A stretch of DNA of 64,000 nucleotides from Hofstenia miamia (Eukaryota > Xenacoelomorpha > Acoela > Hofsteniidae), in contig CABFPE010000211.1 of assembly GCA_900660155.1 (NCBI GenBank), forward strand, positions 704,693 to 768,692, in the 5' to 3' direction. A program made the translations under genes and the position numbers. The notes under the pieces were generated by a model. The model saw only the letters and a list, made by a program, of their open reading frames with translations. It searched no databases and was not told where the DNA came from. Shown one piece after another: positions 13,011-26,428 of the stretch (position 1 is the first letter of the stretch; each line of letters begins with the position of its first letter).

Positions 13011-13331
13011 GAAATTTTGTTAAATCATAACATAAAAATGCAGTAATTATTTAGGAGCATGGCTCCGCTCTAAATTTACAAATTTTAATCTTAGTTGTGC
13101 TTATATTAAATTATTCTCATTAAAAAATGTGGGTAATTTTGTTTAAAAGTTTATATTACAGGTTAAAATTTTCAACTCCAGGATCGTTTTAATCCCGTAT
13201 CTTCTGGATTTACACATGTTTTTCCACCTTATCATTGACACCAGCGAGGAATTGGGGAATTGTGAATATTATATCGAATAAATCCGATAACACAATTATA
13301 ATCTTTCGTACTTCACAAACATTTACAAATT

Positions 13332-16300
13332 ATGTTTACAACCGTTGTATTTGTCACTCTGCAATTTATAGCTCAAGCTGCCATTGCCAATAACGTCAAT
13401 GTCACGGCTTTGCAAACCCCACCTTCATTAAACATGAAATTATCAATTGAGCTGAAGATTGAGATGATCAGGAAGGTCTTCACCAGTGCTGAAGTCCGCT
13501 TGGCTGTTCTTCTGAAATGGGAAGATTATCGGGTTAACAGATACACTAATTCAGAGGATATGGAAAAAATGGGTTATAATTTTTATGGACACTTAAATTC
13601 AAAATTTTGGACACCAGAACTTGTACTTTCCAAGGTAATTTTACATGCAATAATAAAATCACTTGCAAGCATAAATTTCTTAAAACTCTGCAAAGATTTT
13701 TGACCAGCTAATATCTTATTACAATGCTTTGTAATGAAATTTGACAGGTAAGCTTTCTAATCCTGGCCAAATTTGCAAAATATTTATAAATTTCATTTTT
13801 CAATTGACTCAAGTATTTTTTCATATCGCAAAAGGACTCCGAATGCGAGGCGCTACTCTCACTTATCCGAATTTGAAAAACAATTATTAAGAAAAAATTT
13901 TGCATTCAAATTTAAAAATTATTTAATTTTTTTTGAGAATATTTTAATGTTTACTACATTTTGCTTAAGTAAACTTTGAATGTTTAAATTTAAATACATG
14001 TAGTGTCGAGTTAGCAATTTTACAGAAATCCTCAATATCCAGTGTTCGTTCTATATTATCACTTAGGGTCATCGAATTTACTGCTCTGTATATCATAGAA
14101 CTGGGATTTTGGATTTTGTGATAATTTTTTAACATTAAAGTTTAACTTTGAAATTTTTCGTAATAGTTTAAACCCCATTAAACCAGTGATGCTTTCAAGT
14201 TGGTAAGCAGACTTCACACCTTTATTCAAGTATTCCTTGACTTTATTTAAAAGTGACTCTACATTTATTATATTGATAGGCCTATGTGCGTAGATAAGAC
14301 CAAAGCTTGAAATTCAGGCTTGACTCGACACGAATTTTATATACTGTATTGAGTTGACTCGACTAGAGCCGATGCAAAAAATATTTCGACTGGGAACTAG
14401 TATGGCACTAAAGCGTGAAACCAGGGAAAAGAAATTTTCAATAATATTTCAAAATAATTATACGACTTAGTTGGTAGATGATGGACAAATTCCTTGTACA
14501 TTGCGTAATGAGTAGAAGTTTTTATGATGCCAGAATATTTAATGGCCAAATAATGAGGCAGAATTTGTGTTGTATTTATGACTCCACGTGAAACTAGGTA
14601 AGTACGTAGTTCCCTAAAAACCTATAGAAATTCTGTGTAAGTGCAAATTGAAAATTATTAACAGGTGGAAATGCAACTTACATTAATTAGAACAAATGTC
14701 AGAAATATATACATATATATCGAATACAATAATTTACCTATAGATATACTATATACATGCTAAATATATAAACCATTCCTACTAGAGGACTATGATAATG
14801 CATGTATCTCTTGTTGCCGTAGAAATCAAGGAGAATGAGTATTGAACAGATTTTCGATATTAGCTATGTCAACACGTGGGTATCTTGCAATCTCTGATAA
14901 CGAATCTAGTAAACGTAAAATTTTATTGGTTCAGTATGTAAGTGATCTTCTAATAATATACATTACAATATGTTCATAAATTCAACAAGAACATAGTGCA
15001 TGACACCATTCACAAGATGCGATGCGATGAGTTGTAAATCGTCAATAATTTCACTATGATACACATTATACGCTTTATTAGGATACATTGGACAAAATAT
15101 TTTCAAACTATATCAGTGCAATTACAGACTAAGGCATGACATGTTAGCATGTTGCAGAAAATGTATCTTATTGTATATAATGCAATAAAATATGCAGTGA
15201 GATAATTCTGTAGATATTCATTGGAATACGCCTGGTATTTATCGATGCGTAAATTTGTTTGCAAAAATTGAACCATTACGTAAAATACAAATTTGACGTA
15301 TATTGTAAAGAGCACATGCATCAATGATTGATGTCAGTCTGGTGTCAATATAAATAACAATCAGTTCTGTTTCACATATCAGACGCTAGTCCAGCTATTA
15401 AATAAAGAATATATTATGACCCATTCTGCACCTTTGTTTGTCTAAATAGGCAATAAAATTATAGTTAATTAAAGAGATATTTGAGGCTTTAATTCTTAAT
15501 ATAAATAGCTCAGGTCGAAAAAGTGGCCACATTACAAACACATTTTTGATAACAAACGAAAGGCAAATTGAGGCTTATAAAATATATTTGAAAATATAAT
15601 TGTCTCAGCTTGTAACCTGGTGACAAAGTTATTTGACATGTTTGCCTTGCAAAGCGTGACACGCAGATAAACCTCTTGAATTTGAATCCATTAAACAGAC
15701 TCTAACTTCTTGAGTTACTTGGTGTCGACAAAATCCTTCAGAATCTGCAACACGTTCTCTATGGGTATCAGATCTAGCGGTGGCCATTGCATAATTTGAA
15801 TATTATAATTGGTAAAAAATTCGTTTGTCGATTTTGAGGTATGAGGGGTTGCTAGTGCTTATGTTTTTGCCATGTAGCTCCTCAAAGCGTCTGCTAACAT
15901 TAATTGCCGAAAAGGTTGGGTTGTTTAAACTATGGCTGATAAGGTGCGTCGGTCCGATCCATCTGAAAACTAATGATAGTTAATTTTTTGTTACTTGAGC
16001 TATATTATGTATCAATATTTTGTATCTCCTGCTTGAATAAAATTGATTAAGCTTGCCATTTAGTTCATTAGCATTGGTGAAAAGCAAAAAACGGAGTATT
16101 GGATTCGTCCAGTGGACAATAACATTGTTTCTTACACGACGTTTTCAATCAAGACCCGCTGCCAAGTGCGAGTATGGCTTTTTCCATTGGATCGTATCTA
16201 TTGCTACCTCTTCATAAGAATTCCCAACTTACCAAAGGAAAGTGATTTAATTCTTCAACCTGTGCAATTTAATTCAAAAACTATTGAAGATTCCACAGTA

Positions 16301-17117
16301 TATATCGAATCTGTGCTCATTGAAAACTATGGGGATGTTGAGGATTTTACAATGGTATATTTCTATTATTCTCAAATTTATCATCCATATATTTCCATGT
16401 AGTTAAAAGGAATTATATGCCTGGTTTGTATTTTAACTCAAAAATGCCCTTAAATTTCAAAATTAATTTATTGGATTAAATTATATGATTCATTGTCACT
16501 CAGCATAATTACCAAATTTTTATCTAAATAATTTTGTATTGACTATGTAATTACTTAAGTAACGTTTGCTTTAGATACATCAAAAAGGTTTAAAGATATC
16601 CTTTGCAAATAACATTTCAGCACTTGTCATTCACACCGTTCTGCCTTCTTGTCTTTTAGTTGTTACATCATGGATAAGTTTTTGGATTGATTGTAAATGC
16701 ACACCAGCGCGATCAACTGCGGTTGTGACAGTGGTCCTAGCCATGTTAACTCATATCTCAACATCCAGAGTAGGTGATTAAATCATGTAGCATTCTATTA
16801 TATAATACGAGTGAGGTGATTGTTTCTGATAAATCAGCTTAAGGTTTCTTCGTATAACCTCAACACTAGACCTTAAAATAAACAGAAGTTTAAATTATGT
16901 ATATGTAGGATGTAAACAAAATTTTCAATGGCCATAGATAAACTTTTAGATTTGAAGTAGTGATGACAAGCTAGTAAAATGATTAAGCATTACACTATAA
17001 TGCAATTTGTTTAAAAATTCTAATAGTATTTGCTGTCAAAATAGCATTCAAAGACATTTTTATTCATTGATGTATATCTTAAACAATGAATTACATCAAC
17101 ACCTACACAACAAATTA

Positions 17118-17152
<35 letters not shown>

Positions 17153-20100
17153 TAAATTATGTGATTTTGTTTACAGCTTCTACAGAATTTTTATTGTACA
17201 CATGTATGTGTGTATGTGTGTCTGTGTGCATATACAACTATAGCTATAAACCAAATAACAGATAATAATTTTAAATCATGTACATTGATGTTATTAACCA
17301 AGTTTTCTGCAAAATACGTTGATATTGCAATAACTATATCATTTTGCTAAACTAATGATATTAGAAAATAGCCGACAATATTTCTATGAATGTTTGAAAT
17401 CTGCCAAAACAAGGTTAACTAATACTAAACATGAGGAATGCTACATTCACAAAAACGCATTGGTGTTTATATCACTATTGCATATTTAAACATTACGTAT
17501 GACTTACATACAACAGGGGTGTAAACGAGTCAAAACTTTTGGACTCGTTTCTCCCGACTTGTTCATTTGAGCCGGAGAAGGAATTGCAAGCTTCAAAAAT
17601 ATTTAACATGGATAAACCCAATTGAAGAACTACGGCTAACAAAATAAATGTAATAAAATGGTAGAACATAATATGGAAGTAAGAAAACAAGCATCTTTAC
17701 ATTTTTATAAAAGCTATTAATAACGCCAATAGTGAATGACCCGATTTAAAAAAAATCCTTTCACGCGACACGTCTTCACCTATGCTTTCAACACGAGCAA
17801 GCAATATGCAGCGTAATTTTAAAAGGGAAGTTAGATTAATAAAAAAGCAAGGAGGGTTTGCTTAGGTCACATGTAAGTATTCCTAGCGGCTTTCGGGACG
17901 ATTTCTGCCTCGCTATTAAAGTGTAGGTTATCTCATTTATATTAAATTCATGAGGTTGCACACTTTTGCTAAAATCATTAACTTAAATCTTAAGCTTGAG
18001 TCTTGACGACTAAGCAAAGCCAGCGCATATATTGTCATCTTTAATTTTAGGAATTCAAAACTTTGAACTTAATTAAAATTTACCACCCATAATTGCCATT
18101 TATAAAGAAATGAACTCAAAAATGGAAACTATGTTTCATTATAAATGCGGACCTTCAACAAAGGGCTGCGACTGCAGTTGCAAGGAAGCAATAAAATTGA
18201 TTAGAAAGTCAAATACAGCACCAACGTTTTTGAAAAGCAAGATTGATTCTAATTTGATCCTATTACATTGACCATTATAGTCAGGTCCGGTTTTTCCTAC
18301 AGTCAAACTTAGGCAGATGTCTGTCTCTGCCTCTATACATTGAATAGCATTGGTGCATTGACATCAATTTAAATATAGAAAGTACTTTCAGACAACTTCT
18401 ATATTTGGGCCATTACACACCGTCCTTTCTTAGAATTTTGCAATTGACTTTTATTCTGAACTCACTCAGTCTTTTCTTTCCACTTACAATTTTGCTATAA
18501 TCTTATAGTCAATAAGTAGGTCAACACAACATGCACAGACTAATTTATTACTTTGATTTAGCTTCGTAGAACAAAATAAGCAAATAGGCGATGACAAAGT
18601 AGTTAGTTGGACCATAGTGTCTGAAAATGGAAAGCCTTTAACATTTGAATAATGTCTACCGTAAGTTGGTCATTGTAGAACATAAATTATTGTATTACAG
18701 CAATAGCGTATGTGATTAGTTACATTGATTAGAAATAAAGAATCTATTGAAAGCGTCGTTGCCAAAAACTTCAACGTGTAACATCTAAGTCCGATCCTAA
18801 ATATTGATAATAATATCTCAGAGACAAATCTACCTAGGCATTTGACTACTGAAGAGCATTGAGTGATCTACCTGAACTAGGAAAAGAATGGTGTGTGGTT
18901 CCTGAGTTAGACCCATCTCTTGCAGAAAGTGAGCAAACTATTATAGCTGATACGGCAGCTCACATATGCAGGAAAATATCAAAATAATAATAAATAAGCA
19001 CCATCTGAATTTCTTCTCATTCCGTGTCGTCATTATTTGGGTTTCGAAAAGATCCTACCTTAGTGTCGCATGTTCTCAAAAATACCAGAGTCGTTTTTCT
19101 ATTATCATCGCTGCATAAAGATGAATTTCAGTGTTGTTTTTATAAGAAACAAGCCATAAATCCTAGACTACAACCTATACAAAAGGTTTTGCTCATGCTT
19201 TCATAAATTTACTTAAAAATACAAATGCAAGCACAAGACAAATTTTTGCCTATTTTCAGTATTCTGTCAATTACTGGATGCTTTTGCTTTGTTCATATCT
19301 CAAAATCTAGATTACAAATGCTGGAGTACTTACAAACGGTGAAATTTATTGGTGAAGGGTTTAGAAAACGCTACCCATTCAAATATGGCTGCTTTTTCAA
19401 AGTGACTTGTCAATTTATACACTACCACCATTTTCTTCCAGTTTTTAGGTCTCGCGACAGGAGGAAATATTCTTGTTGTTATATTGGACCTCGTACAAAA
19501 GACAGACAAATATTGGTTTTATGTAGTTGATGTAGTGGGTATATAGTAGGTGTATATAGATTAAATCTTCAAGGAATTCTGCAAGTTTTTCCGTTCGTCA
19601 ATTAAAAATAAATTTCTTTCTTAGCGATTTTGTAAAATGTATTAAGAAATTTAGTAGCATAAAAGGAGATAGGGGCGTCGTGTTACAGTCTCGGTTATGG
19701 GCTTACACAGGCCCTGATTACTCTTCGTGGGTTGACACACGATTTAAATAAAAATAATTGAGAAAAAAGGCATTTACAAACACCCGGACAGTCTCAAAAG
19801 GATTAGACTTGGGTGGACTTAGTCTTTTATTTGCTTGTTTAAGACTACCACTAGTCTCTGTCTTATCATCACAAGCTTAAAAGTTTAGGATCACTACTGT
19901 GTAGATAGTTTGTTGCAATACCACCAAACTCTTTTATTTTTGCAAAAATTGCATTATTATTATCATCATTATGAGGGAAATAACACTAGCAACAACGCAT
20001 GTAATTACGAACGTGATATGTTAATGTTAGTAATAGTGTTTTGATTGGCGCCATTAATGCTGTTCTACCAAATAGAAACAGACGTTAAATATTGATAAGG

Positions 20101-21567
20101 TTTATTCTCAAAATATCAGATATACAGTTGGACAGTTTTGATTGCCGCAGTTTGTTATTTTTATGCAAGGATTGCTTTGACTTTAATCAGAAACGTATAT
20201 ATTGTTAAAACTGCATTGCTAAAATAGCACACATTTTTTGGTAAATCGCTTAAGTGTAAAACGAGAAGTTGCCTTCAAATGATTTGAAGATTAAAATGAA
20301 AATGCTAAGATAACATCTACTGATATGTCAATGTAGACAATCAATAAATTTCTTTCATTGAAATTTTGATTTCGCCAAATTAAGGAATTGGCATTTGTAT
20401 AGATGTCAAGTTATATGATGTAATCATTCTTAGTGAGAAATTTTGCATGCAATGTTGTATCCAATTTCTACATCTATTAGATTCAATAATAAAGGTCATC
20501 CTTTCTTTTCAAATGCCATTGGGATTAATGAACAAATATTTGAGCAAATTACACAATTTAAGTTGTGAAAATTCGGAAAACTACAAATAGTGTGAGCTTT
20601 GCAGAGAAGGTAAAACAGTTGTATTTTGAGCGGAATTTAGTTTCACTACAATGTTGAGTCACAATATAATACACTACTAAATTAGGCATAAAATCTGAAT
20701 ACATTTAAGATTGGGTGGTCTTCTTGGATTACATAATGAGGATTCGGCATAACTTACTATCAGGTTATGTTCAAAAGCATCGCAAATTTTTCTAGTGCGT
20801 GTTATCAAGTATTCAAAAAATGCTAGTATTTTAAGTGGCTTCATAATATCATCAGCATCAATATTAATTTTGGTTATAACAAGAAAAGAAATGTATTTCA
20901 ATGGTCTGTGGAGTTAGTTTCTTGTAATGGGGCTTAGGATTAATTCATAGTTCAACTGCTGTTAATATTGCTGGTGAAACTAGAAGTTGCAGAATTGCTG
21001 CTTGAATTTCTGTCTTTAATTTGGTTACTGTGAAGGAACAACTTATCTAAAATCCAATTACAAGAACCTAACATCAAGTACTTGCGCGTATGTATTTTGA
21101 AGTCAACTATTAGTATGGTGAAGTACAATACTTGAGTATCAAATTCTTGGTCAATACCCTGCTTGCATGAAATTATACTTATTCCATATACATGGGTAAT
21201 AGATTTTTTTTAGCAACTTTGAGTATCTTAGTTAACATTCACATAAACATACAAACGCAGAACTTTGTTCCATTATATGTATTGATGTATTCATAAGACT
21301 CTTTAAAAACTCTTGAACTACTTACTTTAGGGAATGATGCCAAATGAGGTGACCTTGATTCATACCTACTCATGGATTTGCTTTCTCTTTATAATCGCTG
21401 CTGCTTTTGAATTCGTCGTCAGTGATTACTTGCAGTTCCAATGCGCGGGTAGAAGGAATGAATCAAACTTAGCTCAGTATGTCAACGTGATCGCAAGGAT
21501 AGCATTTCCTTTGACATTCATTTTGTATAACGTTATTTTTTTGTGGTATGTTAAGATATCACTGTAA
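13332..21567 (+). CDS. Cys-loop ligand-gated ion channel subunit, probably anion-selective
   Basis: Four exons, all joined in phase 0: 13332-13634, 16064-16354, 16575-16769 and 21331-21567, giving about 341 aa. Residues 1-19 look like a signal peptide. The extracellular domain has WEDYR and FWTPELVLS, then a canonical Cys-loop with exactly 13 residues between the cysteines (C-QVRVWLFPLDRIY-C). TM1 ends TSWISFWI. TM2 reads PARSTAVVTVVLAMLTHI, with the PAR entry motif of anion channels and the conserved 9' leucine. TM3 is SWICFLFIIAAAFEF and TM4 contains RIAFPLTFILYNVIFL, ending in a stop just after TM4. The TM3-TM4 loop is only about 25 residues, unusually short for an animal receptor. Donors and acceptors fit GT-AG. 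The ligand is unknown: GABA, glycine, glutamate, histamine or an orphan are all possible. The large introns, 2.4 and 4.6 kb, are AT-rich. Confidence 0.85.
16770..21330. other. Large intron of the channel gene
   Basis: This 4.56-kb intron holds an (AT)n tract at about 17120-17150, a TG-rich run near 17200-17230 and a possible isolated transposon end at 17511-17530 (CAGGGGTGTAAACGAGTC). Open frames at 19024-19530 show no protein family resemblance. No nested gene is supported. Confidence 0.5.
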
Positions 21568-22095
21568 TTTTGTAGTTGTTTTAGAAAAACTGAAGAATTC
21601 ACTATGAGTAGAGTATTTATAGTTACTAAAGATTTTAACCCTAATGTGACACAATGACCAACTAGATTGTCAGGACACCAAGCCATTGCAATGGTGTAAA
21701 AAATGAAGGTTTATGTCAAACCCTCAAAATTTCACAATTGGATTAAGAAAATCAGCATGAAACAATATTATGCAAGCAATTAAGTACATTGTGCAGTTAC
21801 GTTTTTACAATACATATCAATGTTTGCAAGTGTAAATATATTAAATAATGGAATGTAATTCAATGTACTGCAATTGTCTACAAAACTCTCGGACAAGAAC
21901 AATTCCGACTCCTTTTGTAACTGTTTGCTTGTGTTATAGTCTATCAGACTATTAAAAATGCAGGTTTTGAAAAAAAGAAATCATTAAAGAGTGATTTTGA
22001 GTATTCAGCATAATATAGAGATATTGTATATCCTATATTTTAAGGCTCTTTATTTTTATGCTATTGTATTGGTAATATTCTATTTGCTTTGGTAG

Positions 22096-23161
22096 CATGC
22101 ACCATTACATGGCTTACTGTCCTATTATAGGTGAGTCGTACTTTCAAACTAATATATGTTACACCCGGACCTGAAATATGTAATTAACTTATTTAAATGT
22201 TGAACTTTGATTATAAGTCTACTTTTTATGTGTTTTTGAATGAAATTTTTCAATGACATATTGTGCATCAAAAGCCTGAAAAGGTATTTTTGAATGTATA
22301 TATATATATGTATTGCCATATAAGCTATCATAAAAAAATCTGAATTCCAAAGTTCGCTTATAAAAAGTAGTAATAGTGTGATACAAGCAATTTATCCAAA
22401 ATGGGATAATGCACAGTAAAAAATATAGTTATCATTACCTGTTCTATAATAGGACAGAAGAAACTAAGTTTAATACAATTTTCATGTATTTCTTGATAAA
22501 ATGTGAAGTAGTGGATGTGCATAAGGTAATACTATCATAAAATGTTTCTGAAAATTATAAAGTCAAACGTATTATGACAAAAATGCTAGTTCTTATGGTA
22601 TTTACTATTATTTATGAATAACCCTTAGATAAATCAATAAAAAGAGAAAAGGCTAATGTACGTTCATCATTCATATAGTAATAAGTAATGAATGAATGTC
22701 GTCAAAAAAAAACTTGAAAAGAGGGAGGATCGGCCTCTCGACTGTGGGGGTGTCAGTCAGACACCCTACCACAGCGTCATATGCGCGGTTGATAATTTAA
22801 CAATGCATTAAACTAATATACCAAGATTGCAATCTGCTTATGATGTGATTGGTAGATCATTAGCCTGTATTTCATATTATCTTGCTTGAGTGCTCAATTT
22901 GTGTGCATGCAAATACCAACTGAAGTTTTTCATATTTACTTTGCAGATGCCCTGAATTTATCCTATGAGCTAATGAATGACATGGGAAACGTACACTCAG
23001 TCACAATAGCACCTTCAGATAATTTTCATGAAAATACCGACAAAGATGAAGTATATGAAGATACAGCAGGAGCCCAAAAAGTGTCAGCTGATGTTGCAGG
23101 TACTTATGAAGCTAATTTTACAGGTATATCAAATATAGAAACTGACCGGTCCGTTTCCTAA
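22096..23161 (+). CDS. Possible alternative 3' exons of the channel gene
   Basis: If exon 4 is spliced at the donor GTATGT at 21546 (phase 2), a 35-nt exon at 22096-22130 (acceptor TTTGGTAG, donor GTGAGT) and an exon at 22947-23161 (acceptor TTTGCAG) can be joined with matching phases. The product would be about 417 aa, with roughly 85 residues after TM4. The tail is acidic and hydrophilic, contains EVYEDTAG and GTYEANF, and has NLS and NFT sequons. A post-TM4 tail should be extracellular, so the tyrosine motifs would not be signalling sites. Against this, the 13-mer ending the small exon also occurs twice nearby as a repeat, and the unspliced stop at 21567 already makes a complete channel. 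The last exon could belong to another gene. Confidence 0.35.
22118..22456. repeat. Perfect 13-bp inverted repeat pair, possible MITE
   Basis: TGTCCTATTATAG at 22118-22130 faces its exact reverse complement at 22444-22456, enclosing about 313 bp of AT-rich DNA. A third copy of the 13-mer lies at 23338-23350. No target duplication is clear, so this is either a small decayed MITE family or coincidence with the candidate exon end. Confidence 0.4.
22721..22789 (-). repeat. tRNA-like sequence, possible SINE head
   Basis: On the minus strand, CTGTGGTAGGGTGTCTGACT resembles a box A/D-arm region running into a perfect anticodon-like hairpin (GGTGT, 7-nt loop CTGACTG, ACACC). It is followed by AGTCGAGAGGCCGATCC, similar to a T-arm/box B. 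The acceptor and T stems pair poorly, so an intact tRNA is unlikely. A tRNA-derived SINE fragment is more plausible. The implied anticodon would be GAC. Confidence 0.4.
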
Positions 23162-25714
23162 TTTGCTAAGTGGAGTGAAATACATCATAATGTAAGTTGC
23201 CCACTAAAGAAAGAGGAGCGTACTGGACGAGATTCTAATATCACTTCCATCAGACGACCCTGTGAATTTGTTTGAGCTTTCCTTTGATTCTCAATTATTT
23301 GGCATTCTAAAAGAAAGGTTCCTACTGCCGCACCTAGTGTCCTATTATAGGATACTTCTGGTTTTTTTAATTTGAAAACTAAAGTTTGTTGCCAATTCAT
23401 TTTTAGGGAGTCTTAATGAATATTAAGATGTACTATCAGCTAAATTGGTTTGATTTTATAGTCGCTTGCGGTAATGGGTTAAATTCAAAATTATATACAT
23501 GTATTGCATTAAATTTAGCAGTTTACTATCAGGAATTGTAAAATTAATTGATGTAAATGATGAAGTAATTGGATGAAGAATAATTATTTTTTATTGTTAC
23601 ATCATCGTTTACAAACAAATGCTGTGAAAAATGGACAGTGCGCTAAACAAGTCAATACTTATAGAAATTGATATATACAATCTACTTACAAGTTTTTCAA
23701 ATTGTTCTTAGTTGAGCCCATTATTGAGCCTTATTGTTAATTTTGCGGTAAAAGTAAGAGCAAATTTAGTCATGCATTTCTTTTTTGAACTTATTACGAT
23801 TATCTAGTCTTCTCATATGTAATGTCAAGTTATTCCTTTTCTCAATTGTGAAATTTAAAAAATGATATTTCTAAAGATTTCTTTGAACTTTACTTTTCGA
23901 TAGTATACTCAAATAGGAAGGAAATTGAATTTTATCAAATGTAACCGTTTGCTTACAATGTTGCACAAATAATTAAAAAGAATTATCTAATATAGAAAGA
24001 AGCATCATCAAAAGTTCTCGAGAATTTGGTGGTATTGAAACATATCTTTTCAACCCATCTAATTGGAGAATCTAATTTACCCAGATTGTTAATCTAACAA
24101 GGCAAGAAGTGGCATATTAATAAGGCATTAACTAAAATGGTATTTTATGTTTATAAATTGGGTTATATGAGAAATGCTTTTTATACCCATTGCAATTTTT
24201 CTGATCATAGACATAAAATGATTAGAGAAGTTTAATTTGTCTTTGATTTATACTCCACGATATTTAAATTGTGTAATAGTTTCAATAAATTTCAATTTAC
24301 TATTTTAATTGTTATCTTCTACTTTTGGAATTACATAAAATTCGGTTTTTATTGAATTAAGTGGGAGACAAAGTATACTAACATAATGCTACAGGTTTTC
24401 AAGATTAATTTCTAAACTGTATATTAAACTGTCATCACGAAATCTTTAACATGTCAAAATGATCAAGTGTGGGAAGAATTTAAAATGTTGTTTTTAAAAA
24501 CCTCATTCAAGAAAAGCAATATAGTACTCACACTTTTCCGTGTAAGCACTAAATCCTCAATACATTTGAAAAATTAATTCCACAATTAAGAGGTAATATC
24601 TAAATAGACCTTGGTCATCTGAATATTGTACTACATTGGACAATGGATGTAACGCCATTGATATTATTTTCATGCAAATATTAAAGAGAAGCGATCCAAA
24701 CAAAATTCTCTAAGCACACCTTTGTGTTGTCAATATTAGAACGGGAAATTGATTGAGATAATTATAAATTAGATCTTTCCCAGGGGTGAGTTATTTTTTC
24801 ACGTCGGGTGAAAAGTTTTCTTCATTAAATCGGGGCTCATTCAATAATGGAGACATTAATTCTTTTGGTTACATGTATCTGTCTTAACATGCCAAACATT
24901 TATGTGGTATGTCACATGTGTATTGTGTATTACAACCCAAGTAACACCACTTTGGACAAATACTAAACCATTATTTATAGGTAATAATGAGCATGTAAAA
25001 AAACTACATATTCGAAACATTATTTTCATTGAATGTATAAAATTAACTACATCGAATTTTGTAAACATTTAGTGTGATAAATTTCTATTGCTGATGATGC
25101 AAATATTTAGAGAAATATAACTTTGATTATTTTGTTTCTATTTATATTTCTAAAATTATGAAGATAGATGTGGTTTTGGACCAAATTTAACATTTTATTT
25201 AATGGGATTGAACCAAATCTAATGGAACTAGATGTCACCAGGACCAATAAAATTCTGTTCAAATAGAAACATATGGCTTTGATCTTGAAAATATTGAACC
25301 TGATTGTATTTTACTACTTTGAAATTTACATGAATTTCCTAAAGGAAATATTGTTCTTGAGGCACCAAAGCTAGGAAAATGATATAGAAAGAAAGTAGAA
25401 TTCGAAATGGAAATAAATAACAACTGTATGAATTTTGTATATTGGGTGCGCGTAAAAACCTGTAATTTTGTTTACTGATGACAAGCCATTGTTTTCAAAG
25501 CGTATCTTCGTTGAGATCAATCAAATCTGACTAAACACTTGTTTGCAATAAATAAAAAAATGTTACCACAATAAAACTTAGGATCCGTTTGGTGTGCAAG
25601 CTAGTTTCGTAAATATCAAGGATCGATCTGGAGGTACATTTTGAGGCCTGATCATTACTATTCGAGTAGAGTATTTTAAAAGGTTTAGGATCAATATATT
25701 CAACTATTTAAGTC
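23162..25714. other. Gene-free AT-rich DNA
   Basis: No exon or transposon protein is seen. Short frames such as 24856-25068 (minus) are not recognisable. Confidence 0.5.
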
Positions 25715-25930
25715 ACATACGCATATCATTCTGCAAAATGGCAAAAAGAATAAAAACTATTTCACATGTAGGAAATTTTGTAAATAGCGAAATAATATTG
25801 TTGGTTAACTCTCTAAAATTAAGTCATTATAGATACTGCAATGTTTTTTTAACAATGTAAACCATTCATTAATAAGTAATATCGATTCGCAAATTAAATG
25901 GGCAGCAAACATTTAGAATAATATTTTCTT
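25715..25930 (+). pseudogene. LINE reverse transcriptase C-terminal fragment
   Basis: Translated fragments (KMAKRIKTISHVGNFVNS, then HYRYCNV and QIKWAANI) match the same region in two other fragments of this window (28724-28835 and 30567-30644). They belong to the post-RT part of a CR1/Jockey-like LINE. The copy is frameshifted and starts abruptly, as expected for a truncated insertion. It runs directly into the endonuclease part of another copy at 25947. Confidence 0.6.
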
Positions 25931-26428
25931 GACTAGTAATTCATTGATAGTGATGGGCGATTGAAATATCAGCTATCTGAAAAATACTGAAAGAGATATA
26001 TTGAATTATTTACTTGATGCTTTTGATCTTAGTACAATTAATTCAGGTATACCAACTAGAGTAAATAACTCTTCTACATTAATTGATTACTTTCTCGTTG
26101 AAACCATTAACGATTTTAAGTATGTCTACAGTAAATGCTCTTATTCAGATCATTGTATTATTACTTGCATTTCATCTAACAATATAAACCACACAAACAA
26201 AAAAATATGGATACAGATTCGAGAAAGGGATCCAGCGCTAATAGAAATTCTAAAAACTTGCCTAGAGAGTGAATCTTGGGACGGCGTCTTTCAATCCGAG
26301 GATGTAAACTGCATGCTCAATTAATTTATTCATTGATTCACGACTTAAATAAATTTATATTGTCCAAACAAAAGAATTTTTTCTAAACACGAAATTTGTA
26401 GTATATACAATCCATATGTAGTAAAATA

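Noticed and set aside
19024-19530. Candidate extra exons in the channel intron
   Set aside because: No similarity to receptor parts, and the flanking exons already join in phase without them.
22721-22789. An intact tRNA-Val(GAC) gene
   Set aside because: The anticodon hairpin is good but the acceptor and T stems do not pair. Kept as a tRNA-like repeat.
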